A DNA stretch of 64,000 nucleotides. It comes from an uncultured Pseudomonadota bacterium (GTDB lineage Bacteria; Myxococcota_A; UBA796; GCA-2862545). Shown piece after piece: positions 42,890 to 51,071 of this stretch. A program made the position numbers and the translations under genes. The DNA lies in NCBI GenBank assembly GCA_913061235.1, contig CAJXTB010000001.1:1-64000 (forward strand). Reading direction: 5' to 3'. Positions within the stretch are counted from its first letter, which is position 1; every line of letters starts with the position of its first letter. The notes below the pieces were generated by a model that saw only the letters and a program-made list of their open reading frames with translations, did no database searches and was not told the DNA's origin.

Positions 42890-42919
42890 CGCCGTGCGCT
42901 GCACGGCGTTCTGGTTTTC
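42890..42919 (+). terminator. Rho-independent terminator after rpoZ
   Basis: An 8-bp perfect stem, CGCCGTGC-GCT-GCACGGCG, is followed by TTCTGGTTTTC. The T-run is interrupted, so it may be leaky. It separates rpoZ from the 59-residue gene. Confidence 0.75.
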
Positions 42920-42952
42920 ATTCCGTCTGCACTGCTAGACGCGGAGTTTCTC

Positions 42953-43132
42953 ATGAACGAACAGTTCGACATTCGTACCCTTCGCCAGCTTGTCCGTCTC
43001 GGTGACATCACCGAGAAGGAATACCAAGCCCACTTGTCTGCCCTTCCAGATGACGCCGACGAAGGTGTGCAGACCGAAGTTCGGTTCACCGACAACTTCG
43101 CACGCAAGACCACCGAAAATACAGAAGCGTAG
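42953..43132 (+). CDS. Small SHOCT-like protein, 59 residues
   Basis: The frame starts with ATG, has GGAG 8 bp upstream and ends 5 bp before the next gene. It reads MNEQFDIRTLRQLVRLGDIT and continues EKEYQAHLSALPDDADEG. The helix-turn-helix-like LRQLVRLGDITEKEYQAHL closely resembles SHOCT (short C-terminal) domains, which often bind membranes or nucleic acids as an add-on. Here it stands alone. It is probably cotranscribed with the following epimerase. The good ribosome site and codon use make a real gene likely. Confidence 0.75.
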   Translation: MNEQFDIRTLRQLVRLGDITEKEYQAHLSALPDDADEGVQTEVRFTDNFARKTTENTEA

Positions 43133-43137
43133 GCTTC

Positions 43138-44499
43138 ATGCCCATTTTCCACAAGCAATCTCGGTGGGGCGCAACCGCCGAGGAGCTGTGGACGTGGCAC
43201 AACCAGCGCGCTGGCTTCGATCGCTTGAAGCCGCCCTGGGAATCCCTGCGCATTGAGTCGTGGGAAGACGTCGAGACCGGCGCCAACACCCAAATGGCAG
43301 TGCGCCAGTTTGGGATTTGGTGGCGCTGGACCGCGCACATCAGGGAAGCCACAGCAAATGTTGGCTTCACGGACTCTCAAGAGGGAGGCCCGTTCAAGAC
43401 CTGGTTGCATACGCATCGTTTTGTTGACGACGATGGTGGCGGAGTGCTCGACGACCGTATTGAGTACACGCTGCCCCTCGGTGCGTTGGGCCAGCTCGTC
43501 GCAGGCCGAGCCATTGCCAACACCATCGGACGTGGCTTCCGCTTTCGGCACCGTCGCACACGAGAAGACATGACTCGCCACGCTGCTGCCGCTCTCCCCC
43601 CGCTTCGAATCGCTGTCACCGGCGCTTCCGGCCTAGTCGGCAGTGCGCTGTGTGCGTTCCTTGCAGGCGGTGGTCACACCGTCGTTCGCACGACGCGCAA
43701 GTCCCCAGCCCCCGAAGGTTGGGTGACCTTCGATCCTGCCAACAACAACATCGACAGCGACGCGCTGGAGGGCTTGGATGTTGTCATCCACCTGGCAGGC
43801 GAGTCGATTTCACAGAAATGGACCGCACAGGCCAAGGCCCGCATCGTCTCCAGTCGGGTCGATGGCACAACCGCACTAGCGAAGACACTGGCCGGTCTGA
43901 AGACGCCACCCAAGACGTTGATCAGTGGCTCCGCGATTGGGTTTTACGGCTCTCGGGGTCAAGAACGTCTGGACGAATCTAGCGAGTCCGGCGACGGGTT
44001 CTTGGCCGACACCTGCACAGCATGGGAAGCCGCCACGAAGGCCGCAGAAGACGCTGGAATTCGCGTCGTTCACCTGCGGACAGGCATTGTCCTCACCCCT
44101 GAAGGCGGCGCCCTCAAGGAACAGCTCACTCCGTTCAAGATGGGCGTCGGCGGACCGGTGGGTGGCGGCGAACAGTGGATCAGCTGGATCACACGCGACG
44201 ACTTGCTCGGCCTCATCCTGCACGCCATCGCCACCTCGGAGGTGAATGGCCCGCTCAACGGAACTGCGCCGAACCCCGTCCAGCAGAGCATCTTTGCCAA
44301 GACTCTCGGCAAGGTCCTGCGCCGTCCTGCCTTTCTGCCGGTCCCCTCTTTCGCAATTCGCGCGCTCTTCGGCGAGATGGGCAACAACTTGGTGCTTCAG
44401 GGACAGCGAGTGTACCCGGCAATTGCTCTAGACACCGGCTACACGTTTCATCACCCCGACCTGGAAGATGCATTGCGCTTCATCCTGGGGGCTGACTGA
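43138..44499 (+). CDS. SRPBCC-TIGR01777 fusion (NAD-dependent epimerase-like)
   Basis: The 453-residue protein has an N-terminal SRPBCC/START-like domain (about 1-150), with the usual [16 protein letters not shown] start. A TIGR01777 short-chain dehydrogenase domain follows: [36 protein letters not shown], and a C-terminal DUF1731-like end. The family is close to nucleotide-sugar epimerases; eukaryotic and cyanobacterial members relate to cell-division effects (SulA-like claims), but the substrate is unknown. The N-terminal domain binds hydrophobic ligands. It starts with ATG 5 bp after the SHOCT-like gene. Confidence 0.85.
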   Translation: MPIFHKQSRWGATAEELWTWHNQRAGFDRLKPPWESLRIESWEDVETGANTQMAVRQFGIWWRWTAHIREATANVGFTDSQEGGPFKTWLHTHRFVDDDGGGVLDDRIEYTLPLGALGQLVAGRAIANTIGRGFRFRHRRTREDMTRHAAAALPPLRIAVTGASGLVGSALCAFLAGGGHTVVRTTRKSPAPEGWVTFDPANNNIDSDALEGLDVVIHLAGESISQKWTAQAKARIVSSRVDGTTALAKTLAGLKTPPKTLISGSAIGFYGSRGQERLDESSESGDGFLADTCTAWEAATKAAEDAGIRVVHLRTGIVLTPEGGALKEQLTPFKMGVGGPVGGGEQWISWITRDDLLGLILHAIATSEVNGPLNGTAPNPVQQSIFAKTLGKVLRRPAFLPVPSFAIRALFGEMGNNLVLQGQRVYPAIALDTGYTFHHPDLEDALRFILGAD

Positions 44500-44510
44500 C
44501 GGGAGCTAGC

Positions 44511-46166
44511 ATGAGTCGAGTCGTACGCGCCGCCACCGGAACCACCTTGAGCTGCAAGGGCTGGGTACAAGAAGCCGTCCTCCGCATGCTGTGCAACAAC
44601 CTCGACCCAGAGGTCGCTGAACGTCCAGAAGACCTCGTGGTCTACGGCGGAACCGGTAAGGCAGCCCGCAACTGGGAAGCCTTCGACAACATCGTCGCCT
44701 CACTCAAGCGTCTTGAGAACGACGAGACGCTGATGGTCCAGTCTGGCAAGCCCGTCGCCATCTTCAAGAGCCACCCCGACGCCCCACGTGTACTCATCGC
44801 CAACAGCAACTTGGTCGGCAAGTGGGCCAACTGGGAGCACTTCGGCGAGCTCGAGAAGAAGGGTCTGATGATGTACGGCCAGATGACCGCTGGGTCATGG
44901 ATCTACATCGGCACCCAGGGCATCTTGCAGGGTACCTACGAGACCTTCATCGCCGCCGGTCGCACTCATTTTGGGACGCCAACCCTCAAGAACCGCCTCA
45001 TTCTCACGGGTGGACTCGGCGGTATGGGCGGCGCCCAACCCCTGGCAGCATCGTTGGCTGGGGCCACGTCCCTCAACGTTGAGATTGACCCCGAGCGTGC
45101 CCGCCGCCGCGTCGAGAACCGCTACCTCGACGAGATTGCTGACGACCTGGACGACGCCGTCGAACGCGTCGAACGCTACCGCACAGAAGGTATCGCCAAG
45201 TCCGTTGGTGTCATTGGTAACTGCGCCACCGTGCTCACCGAGCTGCTCAAACGTGGCTTCAAGCCCGACCTGGTAACCGACCAGACCTCCGCTCATGATC
45301 CCCTTAACGGCTACATTCCCGCCGGTCTGACCTGTTCTGAAGCGGATGCTCTTCGCGAGAGCGACCCTGCCGAGTACACACGCCGTTCCTACGAATCCAT
45401 GGCCCAGCACGTCACCGCCATGACAGGTTTTGGCAAGATGGGCGCCCATGTCTTCGACTACGGAAACAACCTGCGCGCTGGGGCTGTCGAAGGCGGCTAC
45501 CCCGACATGTACCCCTTCCCAGGCTTCGTTCCCGCCTACATTCGCCCGCTGTTCTGCGAAGGAAAAGGACCGTTCCGCTGGGTGGCCCTGTCCGGAGACC
45601 CCGAAGACATCTACGCCACAGACAAGGCGCTGATGGAGGCGTTCCCAGAGGACACCGCACTGCACAACTGGCTGGTCATGGCGCGAGAGCGAGTCGAATT
45701 CCAAGGACTGCCCGCCCGTATTTGCTGGCTCGGGTACGGAGACCGCGCGAAGGCCGGCCAGATCTTCAACAACCTCGTCCGCGACGGCGTCGTCAAGGCC
45801 CCTCTTGTTATTGGCCGAGACCACCTCGATGCGGGCTCAGTCGCCTCCCCCAACCGGGAGACTGAGGCCATGCTCGACGGCAGTGATGCCGTAGCAGACT
45901 GGCCGATCCTCAACGCAATGATCAACGCCGTGAATGGGGCCTCCTGGGTCAGCTTCCACCACGGCGGTGGCGTAGGCATGGGCTACTCGCTGCACTCGGG
46001 AATGGTTGTCGTCGCAGACGGTACAGAGGACGCCGCAGCTCGGCTGTCCCGGGTCCTGTCGAGCGACCCTGGTATGGGTGTCGTCCGCCATGCAGATGCT
46101 GGCTACCAACGGGCCATCGACGTCGCACATGAGCGTGGTGTGCGCATTCCAGGCATCACTGAGTAG
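44511..46166 (+). CDS. hutU: Urocanate hydratase (urocanase)
   Basis: The 551-residue protein is a full-length urocanase, the second enzyme of histidine breakdown, turning urocanate into 4-imidazolone-5-propionate with NAD as tightly bound cofactor. Marks are [20 protein letters not shown] near the N terminus, [20 protein letters not shown], the nucleotide segment [14 protein letters not shown], and the C-terminal [14 protein letters not shown] at 44511 has GGAG 6 bp upstream. It lies 11 bp after the epimerase gene. No hutH, hutI or hutG is in the window, so the pathway must be completed elsewhere. Confidence 0.97.
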   Translation: MSRVVRAATGTTLSCKGWVQEAVLRMLCNNLDPEVAERPEDLVVYGGTGKAARNWEAFDNIVASLKRLENDETLMVQSGKPVAIFKSHPDAPRVLIANSNLVGKWANWEHFGELEKKGLMMYGQMTAGSWIYIGTQGILQGTYETFIAAGRTHFGTPTLKNRLILTGGLGGMGGAQPLAASLAGATSLNVEIDPERARRRVENRYLDEIADDLDDAVERVERYRTEGIAKSVGVIGNCATVLTELLKRGFKPDLVTDQTSAHDPLNGYIPAGLTCSEADALRESDPAEYTRRSYESMAQHVTAMTGFGKMGAHVFDYGNNLRAGAVEGGYPDMYPFPGFVPAYIRPLFCEGKGPFRWVALSGDPEDIYATDKALMEAFPEDTALHNWLVMARERVEFQGLPARICWLGYGDRAKAGQIFNNLVRDGVVKAPLVIGRDHLDAGSVASPNRETEAMLDGSDAVADWPILNAMINAVNGASWVSFHHGGGVGMGYSLHSGMVVVADGTEDAAARLSRVLSSDPGMGVVRHADAGYQRAIDVAHERGVRIPGITE

Positions 46167-46309
46167 TCGCGGAAGAGTTCAGAATCTCACGTGTTCCTCT
46201 CCTGGTGGGAAGAAGCATCGAAGATTCCCAGGGCTGGTGCGTCAGTGGGTGCATCGACGGGACAACCGGTCCCGCCCGACACTCACACCGCCCACCCACA
46301 GGTGAGACC

Positions 46310-46894
46310 ATGGCTGCATTGCTCCAACTCATCCATCCTCCCGCCCTGACTGATGACGAGGTCATCAAGCAGGTCGCACAGACTGACCGCCAGCGCGCCA
46401 TTGGCATGACGGTGGCCAAGTTCCGTGACCGCCTGTTCAACCACGCGCTGTACATCGTCAAAGACCACCAAGAGGCCTACGACGTCGTTCAAGAGGTCTT
46501 CATCAAGGCAATGCGTGAGACACGGTTCTTCCTGCCGGACTTCAAGATGAAGGCATGGCTGTTCCGGGTGACGAGCAACCTGTGTTTCAACATCCGACGC
46601 GACAAGAAGCGCCGCGGTGCCATCCTCAAGACCATGCAGCGTCCAACGTCGACCGCTCCAGACCAGTACAACCGGGTCTTTGGGGACCAGCGCCAGGGCC
46701 ACATCCTGGCCGCCATGGAAGATCTGTCACGCGACCACCGCGAGATCTTGACCCTGCGGTACTACTCCGACCTGTCCTACGCCGAGATCGCAGACGCACT
46801 GGGCATCAAGCTCGGAACCGTCATGAGCCGCTTGTCACGCGCCAAGGGTCGATTGATGGAAGCGATTGGCGACCCCGGGGTTATTGAGTCCTAA
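46310..46894 (+). CDS. ECF RNA polymerase sigma factor
   Basis: The 194-residue protein has region 2 (NHALYIVKDHQEAYDVVQEV, then MKAWLFRVTSNLCFNIRRDK) and region 4 (LTLRYYSDLSYAEIADALGI, then GTVMSRLSRAKGRL), a complete ECF sigma. It is followed 18 bp later by a zinc-binding anti-sigma factor with a membrane helix, the standard pairing for envelope-stress control. I chose the ATG at 46310 with GGTGAG upstream; the frame is open further up to a GTG at 46205. The 143 bp before it holds a small CGGGAC/GTCCCG inverted repeat and no clear promoter. Confidence 0.92.
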   Translation: MAALLQLIHPPALTDDEVIKQVAQTDRQRAIGMTVAKFRDRLFNHALYIVKDHQEAYDVVQEVFIKAMRETRFFLPDFKMKAWLFRVTSNLCFNIRRDKKRRGAILKTMQRPTSTAPDQYNRVFGDQRQGHILAAMEDLSRDHREILTLRYYSDLSYAEIADALGIKLGTVMSRLSRAKGRLMEAIGDPGVIES

Positions 46895-46912
46895 GCCTAG
46901 CGGAGGTCACCC

Positions 46913-47374
46913 ATGCGGTGTCGTGCAGCGCGGCGGCTTCTCGTCGCCTTCCAAGATGGTGAACTGTCAGCCGGGGACACAACGCGTGTCGCCGAGCACC
47001 TGACCGAGTGCGAGTCCTGTCGCACCCGTGAGGAACACCTCAGTTCAATCACTCCAGAGCCATTGCGAATGGTTCGTCCCAGTGTGGACCCTGACTGGTC
47101 GCAGATGGACGCCCAGCTCCACCATGCGTTCAATGAGCCCGCTCAACGCACCACTCCAGTCTGGATACCCGCCCGACGCGCAATGATGGGGATGTACGGA
47201 CTCGCCGTTGGCGTGCTGCTCATTTGGGGAGCCTCAAATGCGCTCCGCGTTCAGAGCTTGGAGGCCGAACTGGTAGCCGCAACTACCGCTCCGCCCGTTG
47301 AGACCCTGATGCCAGCGACCGCTATGCAGCCCGCAAGCTACAAGCCTCCCGCCTCGGACGGCAAACCCCGATGA
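46913..47374 (+). CDS. Zinc-finger (zf-HC2) anti-sigma factor
   Basis: The 153-residue protein has an N-terminal ZAS domain with Cys3, His29, Cys33 and Cys36 (AEHLTECESC), a transmembrane helix at about 82-100, and an Ala/Thr/Pro-rich outside tail. It should hold the ECF sigma factor encoded just upstream at the inner membrane until a signal releases it. Start ATG at 46913 has CGGAGG 7 bp upstream. The outside tail is short, so signal sensing may need a partner. Confidence 0.88.
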   Translation: MRCRAARRLLVAFQDGELSAGDTTRVAEHLTECESCRTREEHLSSITPEPLRMVRPSVDPDWSQMDAQLHHAFNEPAQRTTPVWIPARRAMMGMYGLAVGVLLIWGASNALRVQSLEAELVAATTAPPVETLMPATAMQPASYKPPASDGKPR

Positions 47375-47449
47375 CCGAGCATGTCCCGACACCCCTGCGT
47401 TTGCGCAGGTGACCACAACGCAGAGAGGTCAAAGAGAGGCGGTGTAAGG

Positions 47450-47495
47450 CCCCCCCCCCTTGACCCTGCAAACCACCACGGCTAGCGTGCGGCCA
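47450..47495 (+). promoter_or_regulatory. Candidate promoter with C10 tract before the DUF4388 gene
   Basis: Ten C residues (47450-47459) run into TTGACC, a good -35 element. After 17 bp comes TAGCGT (47483-47488), a weak -10. Transcription would start almost at the ATG of 47496, giving a leaderless mRNA, in agreement with the absence of a ribosome site. Confidence 0.3.
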
Positions 47496-49238
47496 ATGTG
47501 GAGACCCCCAGTAGTGGACCCAACAGCCCAGGATAGCGGCGCCGCCGCCGACCTTTCGCGGCACCTCCAGAAGGGGTCCACCGGCAGACTGAGCACGACT
47601 ACGCGCAGCGTCGAGGTCGACGTCTACGTAATGAATGGCTCGGTTGTAGCGGCTGAATCGAGCGACGACATCAAGCTTCTTCTGCGTCGTCTATACGCGG
47701 CAAAGGCACTCTCCAGAGCGCGAGCCACCGAGTTCGGTGGATTGGCAGACTTGGGTGAAGGCGTCTTCGGCATGCTGCTTGAGGAGGTCGACGCAACGCT
47801 CATGGAGCGCGCACTCTTCGAGCGGTTCCGCGACAACGTCAGCCGATTCTTGGGCGTACGAGACGCCGCGACGTTCCACCCAATGGGTGCGGTCTTCGTC
47901 GAAAATTTCCAGATGGGCCACAACACCCACGAGCTGTTGCTCGAGTGCGCCAAGCTGTGGAGACAGTCGCGACACGTCCCGCTGAGCATGGTTCTCGCAC
48001 CGAGCCACATCGAAGACGCCACGCCCGACCAACAGCTCGTCGCAGATCGCCTCGACGGACGGCGCACCGTACGGCAGATCCTCCACGACGTCTCGATCGA
48101 GCCTGTCTACGGTCGAGCCGTGTTGGCACAGATGCTCGCGAACGGCATCGCTACGAAGGTGTCGGGGACCGCCATGTCCCAAAGCGAACTGCTTCCACCT
48201 CCGTACGAGGAAGCGCAGACCGCAACAGGCGGCTTGGGCATGCGGTCGTCGACTCACATCGATGACACAGAGGTGGTCGAACGCACCGTACTCATCGACA
48301 ACGCCACAGAGCTCGCAGACCAGCAACCGTACAGTCGAGACTACGCCAACCCAGATGACGAGACCGAGGTCGTAGACAACCACGTCAATGAGATCATGAT
48401 TCCGACCTTCCCATCGGACGAAGTGTGGGACGACTACGTTGGCGTGGGCTTGGAGATGCTCGACGAGCCCAGCTCGTACAGGCGCGGACTTCCAGCCGGC
48501 ACAGACAGCGAAGACCTAGACGAAGACAGTCCAACGGTGATGGCTGACTACGACTACAGCTCATCGCGACTCACGCGAGACGTCTCGCCCCCCACACATG
48601 CCGGAGAACTCGACTACGTAGCTCCGCCCTCCGGTGGCCCCGCTGAGTGGCTACAGGCGGCAGAAGTCGACCTAGATGAAGACATTCTCGAAGCCTTCGC
48701 AGACCACGACCACGTTCGCGGCGGCGGAGACAACGACGGCATGTTCACCCAGGACCTGTTGGAGCGCGTGGAAGTCGCTGACATTCAGGCTCCCGAACCA
48801 GCGGTCGACGAACCCATTCCCGTAGATGACGGCAACGCGAGCGTCTTCCACGTTCGAACCATGCTGGACGATGACGCCGAGGCCAAGGTCACGGCGGCCA
48901 ATGAAAACTTGGTTCTACTCGTCCAAGCCTTCGATGCCGAGAGTGGCAATGGTCGGGGACGAGCTGCCATCCAGTTGCTACTCGAAGGTTGCCCATCCAA
49001 GTTCTCGCCGCTGTTCAACGATGTGAGGGTGCGCTCCGACGGCACACTGCCCAGCGAGAAGGTGCTGCGGAACCTTCACCTGCGCCCAGAGACCGAACAC
49101 CGCCAACTGCTGAATCTTGGCCTTGTCGATCTCATTGAGCGCGGACTTTCCATGGTCATGGACGAAGTACTCGACGATGACGCCGTCGACGCCGTCCTAG
49201 AAGCGACCGCCGGCTATCGTCAGGCAATCGGCCTGTGA
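47496..49238 (+). CDS. DUF4388-domain protein
   Basis: The 580-residue cytoplasmic protein starts with a DUF4388 domain (about 1-220): DLSRHLQKGSTGRLSTTTRS, VYVMNGSVVAAES, DGRRTVRQILHDV. This domain, common in Myxococcota, appears in gliding, signalling and gas-vesicle-related proteins. The middle is acidic and probably disordered (about 230-420), and a helical end follows. I chose ATG 47496; GTG 47487 and TTG 47460 are in frame, and none has a good ribosome site. Its stop overlaps the DUF1460 gene start. Confidence 0.7.
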   Translation: MWRPPVVDPTAQDSGAAADLSRHLQKGSTGRLSTTTRSVEVDVYVMNGSVVAAESSDDIKLLLRRLYAAKALSRARATEFGGLADLGEGVFGMLLEEVDATLMERALFERFRDNVSRFLGVRDAATFHPMGAVFVENFQMGHNTHELLLECAKLWRQSRHVPLSMVLAPSHIEDATPDQQLVADRLDGRRTVRQILHDVSIEPVYGRAVLAQMLANGIATKVSGTAMSQSELLPPPYEEAQTATGGLGMRSSTHIDDTEVVERTVLIDNATELADQQPYSRDYANPDDETEVVDNHVNEIMIPTFPSDEVWDDYVGVGLEMLDEPSSYRRGLPAGTDSEDLDEDSPTVMADYDYSSSRLTRDVSPPTHAGELDYVAPPSGGPAEWLQAAEVDLDEDILEAFADHDHVRGGGDNDGMFTQDLLERVEVADIQAPEPAVDEPIPVDDGNASVFHVRTMLDDDAEAKVTAANENLVLLVQAFDAESGNGRGRAAIQLLLEGCPSKFSPLFNDVRVRSDGTLPSEKVLRNLHLRPETEHRQLLNLGLVDLIERGLSMVMDEVLDDDAVDAVLEATAGYRQAIGL

Positions 49239-50110
49239 TGCGGTTGTTGGGGTTGTGGCTGGTCGCACACAGCCCAGCCTTCGCCCAAGAGGACGCGCCT
49301 TCCGCCGATGTGCCTGACATCGGCCAGATGCCGCAAACCATTCGTGATGTGGCTATTGGCGTGATGAACGAGCCGCTCGTGGTGCGGGTAGATGCGGTCT
49401 CTGCGTCCATGCTGGACCGGCCGTACGTCAACGACCCTCTCGGGGAGGGTGTAGCGCCCGACACCGATCCATTGGTTCGCTACGACGCATTCGACTGTCT
49501 GACCTACGTCGAGGAGGTGTTGGCGCTGTCACTCGCACCGGATCCGGCTCACGCAGCAGAGGTTCGTCTAAGCCTTCGCTACGGCGACAACCCACCGGAG
49601 TACCGCTACCGTCACCACTTCATGGAGCTGCAGTGGATTCCGTCAGCGGTGGAGAAGGGCTGGCTTCGAGAGACCACCCAAGAGTATGGTCCCGTTCAGA
49701 CCTACACCCGCGACGTCACCCCTGCGACCTACTCCGCCTGGCGCTCTCGCTCGTCCTTCGCGCTGACCGATGAGGAACTACCCTACGGGACAATGGTGCT
49801 CAACTACCTGTCCCTGGAAGACGCACTCGCGGCGGTGGACGACATCCGTCCAGGAAGCGTGGTCATGACGGTCCGCGAGGACCGCTCGTACAATCCCCTG
49901 TGGATTTCGCACGTCAGCTTCGTGGTGGCCGGAGACCGCCCGACCATTCGTCATGCCTCACGCATGCGCTCCGTCATGGAAACGCGCGACCAAGGCCTGG
50001 CCTGGTACATCGAGCAACTCATGGCCTACAAGAACTGGAAGGCTGTGGGAATCGCAATCTACGAGCCCCTCGAAAACGGTCCACGTCGCATTATCGTAGA
50101 AGAACCCTAG
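49238..50110 (+). CDS. DUF1460 amidase-like secreted protein
   Basis: The 290-residue product has a signal peptide (MRLLGLWLVAHSPAFAQ). It matches DUF1460, an NlpC/P60-like fold known from N-acetylmuramyl-L-alanine amidase and peptidase activities. The nucleophile Cys is in YDAFDCLTYVEEVLAL and the His in WISHVSFVV. It should trim cell-wall peptides in the periplasm. ATG at 49238 shares its A with the preceding TGA; a GTG lies directly upstream at 49235. Coupling with a DUF4388 protein is unexplained. Confidence 0.82.
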   Translation: MRLLGLWLVAHSPAFAQEDAPSADVPDIGQMPQTIRDVAIGVMNEPLVVRVDAVSASMLDRPYVNDPLGEGVAPDTDPLVRYDAFDCLTYVEEVLALSLAPDPAHAAEVRLSLRYGDNPPEYRYRHHFMELQWIPSAVEKGWLRETTQEYGPVQTYTRDVTPATYSAWRSRSSFALTDEELPYGTMVLNYLSLEDALAAVDDIRPGSVVMTVREDRSYNPLWISHVSFVVAGDRPTIRHASRMRSVMETRDQGLAWYIEQLMAYKNWKAVGIAIYEPLENGPRRIIVEEP

Positions 50111-50160
50111 CGTTTCCCTGTCTTTGTGCGTTATCGTCGCACAGATTGACCGAGGTCTAT

Positions 50161-51060
50161 GTGTTCGTTTTTCGTAGCGCTATTGCGCAAATGGCTCCCA
50201 AGACTGCTCTTTTGGCAGTGTTGGCTCTCACCGCATGTCAGAGCGGCCTGACGCCGATTGGCTCCGTTGAAGGTGGCACAGACACCGGCGTGGACGTCCC
50301 CGATGGTACTGAGATCGAAGACGACTCGGACACTGCGGCAGACACAAACACCTCCCCCGTAGCAGACGCTGGTCTCGACCAGACCGGTCAGAGCGGCGCG
50401 GTCATCGACCTCGACGGAAGCTCGTCCTTTGACCCAGACGGCGATGAGCTGTCCTACGAGTGGGTGTTCAGCAGCCTTCCAAGCGGTTCGGCCGCCACGA
50501 TACTGAACGACTTCCGCGAAGATCCCCAGTTCTACGCAGATGTCGCAGGAACCTACGAAGTCGAGCTGACGGTGGACGACGGCTCTCTGTTCGACAGCGA
50601 CACGCTCACTGTCACCATTGCAGAGGCCAACGGCTCACCAACGGCGAATGCAGGCCCAGACCAGTCCGTCTCCGCGGCCTCTTCGGTACAGCTGAACGGC
50701 GGCAACTCCACGGACCCAGAAGACGACGCGCTGAACTACACATGGCAGTTCTCCTCCCGTCCAAGCGGCAGCACAGCCGTCCTATCGAGCACCTTCTCCC
50801 CCACTCCACGCTTCACGGCCGATTTGGCTGGAAGCTACGTGATTTCCTTGGTGGTAGACGACGGCACGTTGACCTCATCCCCTGACACCGTGACGGTCAC
50901 AGCGACGGGTTCTGGCGGCGGCGGAGGCGACTGTGGAGACTGCGGAACCTACGTTGAGTCCGAGCTCCGCCAGCGCCGTCAGACGGGTCGCGCAGCAAGT
51001 GCATTGGGCCTGTTCACCCTGCCCTTCATCGTGTTGTTCTGGCAACGTCGCCGCAACTAG
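50161..51060 (+). CDS. PKD-repeat lipoprotein with C-terminal sorting-like tail
   Basis: The 299-residue product has a lipoprotein signal (ALLAVLALTAC) and an acidic Thr/Asp-rich linker. Two PKD domains follow (SPVADAGLDQTGQSGAVIDL and SPTANAGPDQSVSAASSVQL), then a Gly/Cys stretch (GGGGGDCGDCG), a hydrophobic helix and WQRRRN. PKD domains mediate surface contacts. Both a lipid anchor and a C-terminal sorting-like tail are present, which is odd. I chose GTG at 50161, with GAGG 5 bp upstream; an ATG at 50191 also gives a workable signal. Confidence 0.75.
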   Translation: MFVFRSAIAQMAPKTALLAVLALTACQSGLTPIGSVEGGTDTGVDVPDGTEIEDDSDTAADTNTSPVADAGLDQTGQSGAVIDLDGSSSFDPDGDELSYEWVFSSLPSGSAATILNDFREDPQFYADVAGTYEVELTVDDGSLFDSDTLTVTIAEANGSPTANAGPDQSVSAASSVQLNGGNSTDPEDDALNYTWQFSSRPSGSTAVLSSTFSPTPRFTADLAGSYVISLVVDDGTLTSSPDTVTVTATGSGGGGGDCGDCGTYVESELRQRRQTGRAASALGLFTLPFIVLFWQRRRN

Positions 51061-51071
51061 ACTGCGGTCGC

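Noticed and set aside
46205-46309. Longer N terminus for the ECF sigma factor
   Set aside because: The extra 35 residues lack sigma-like sequence, and the ATG at 46310 has its own ribosome site.
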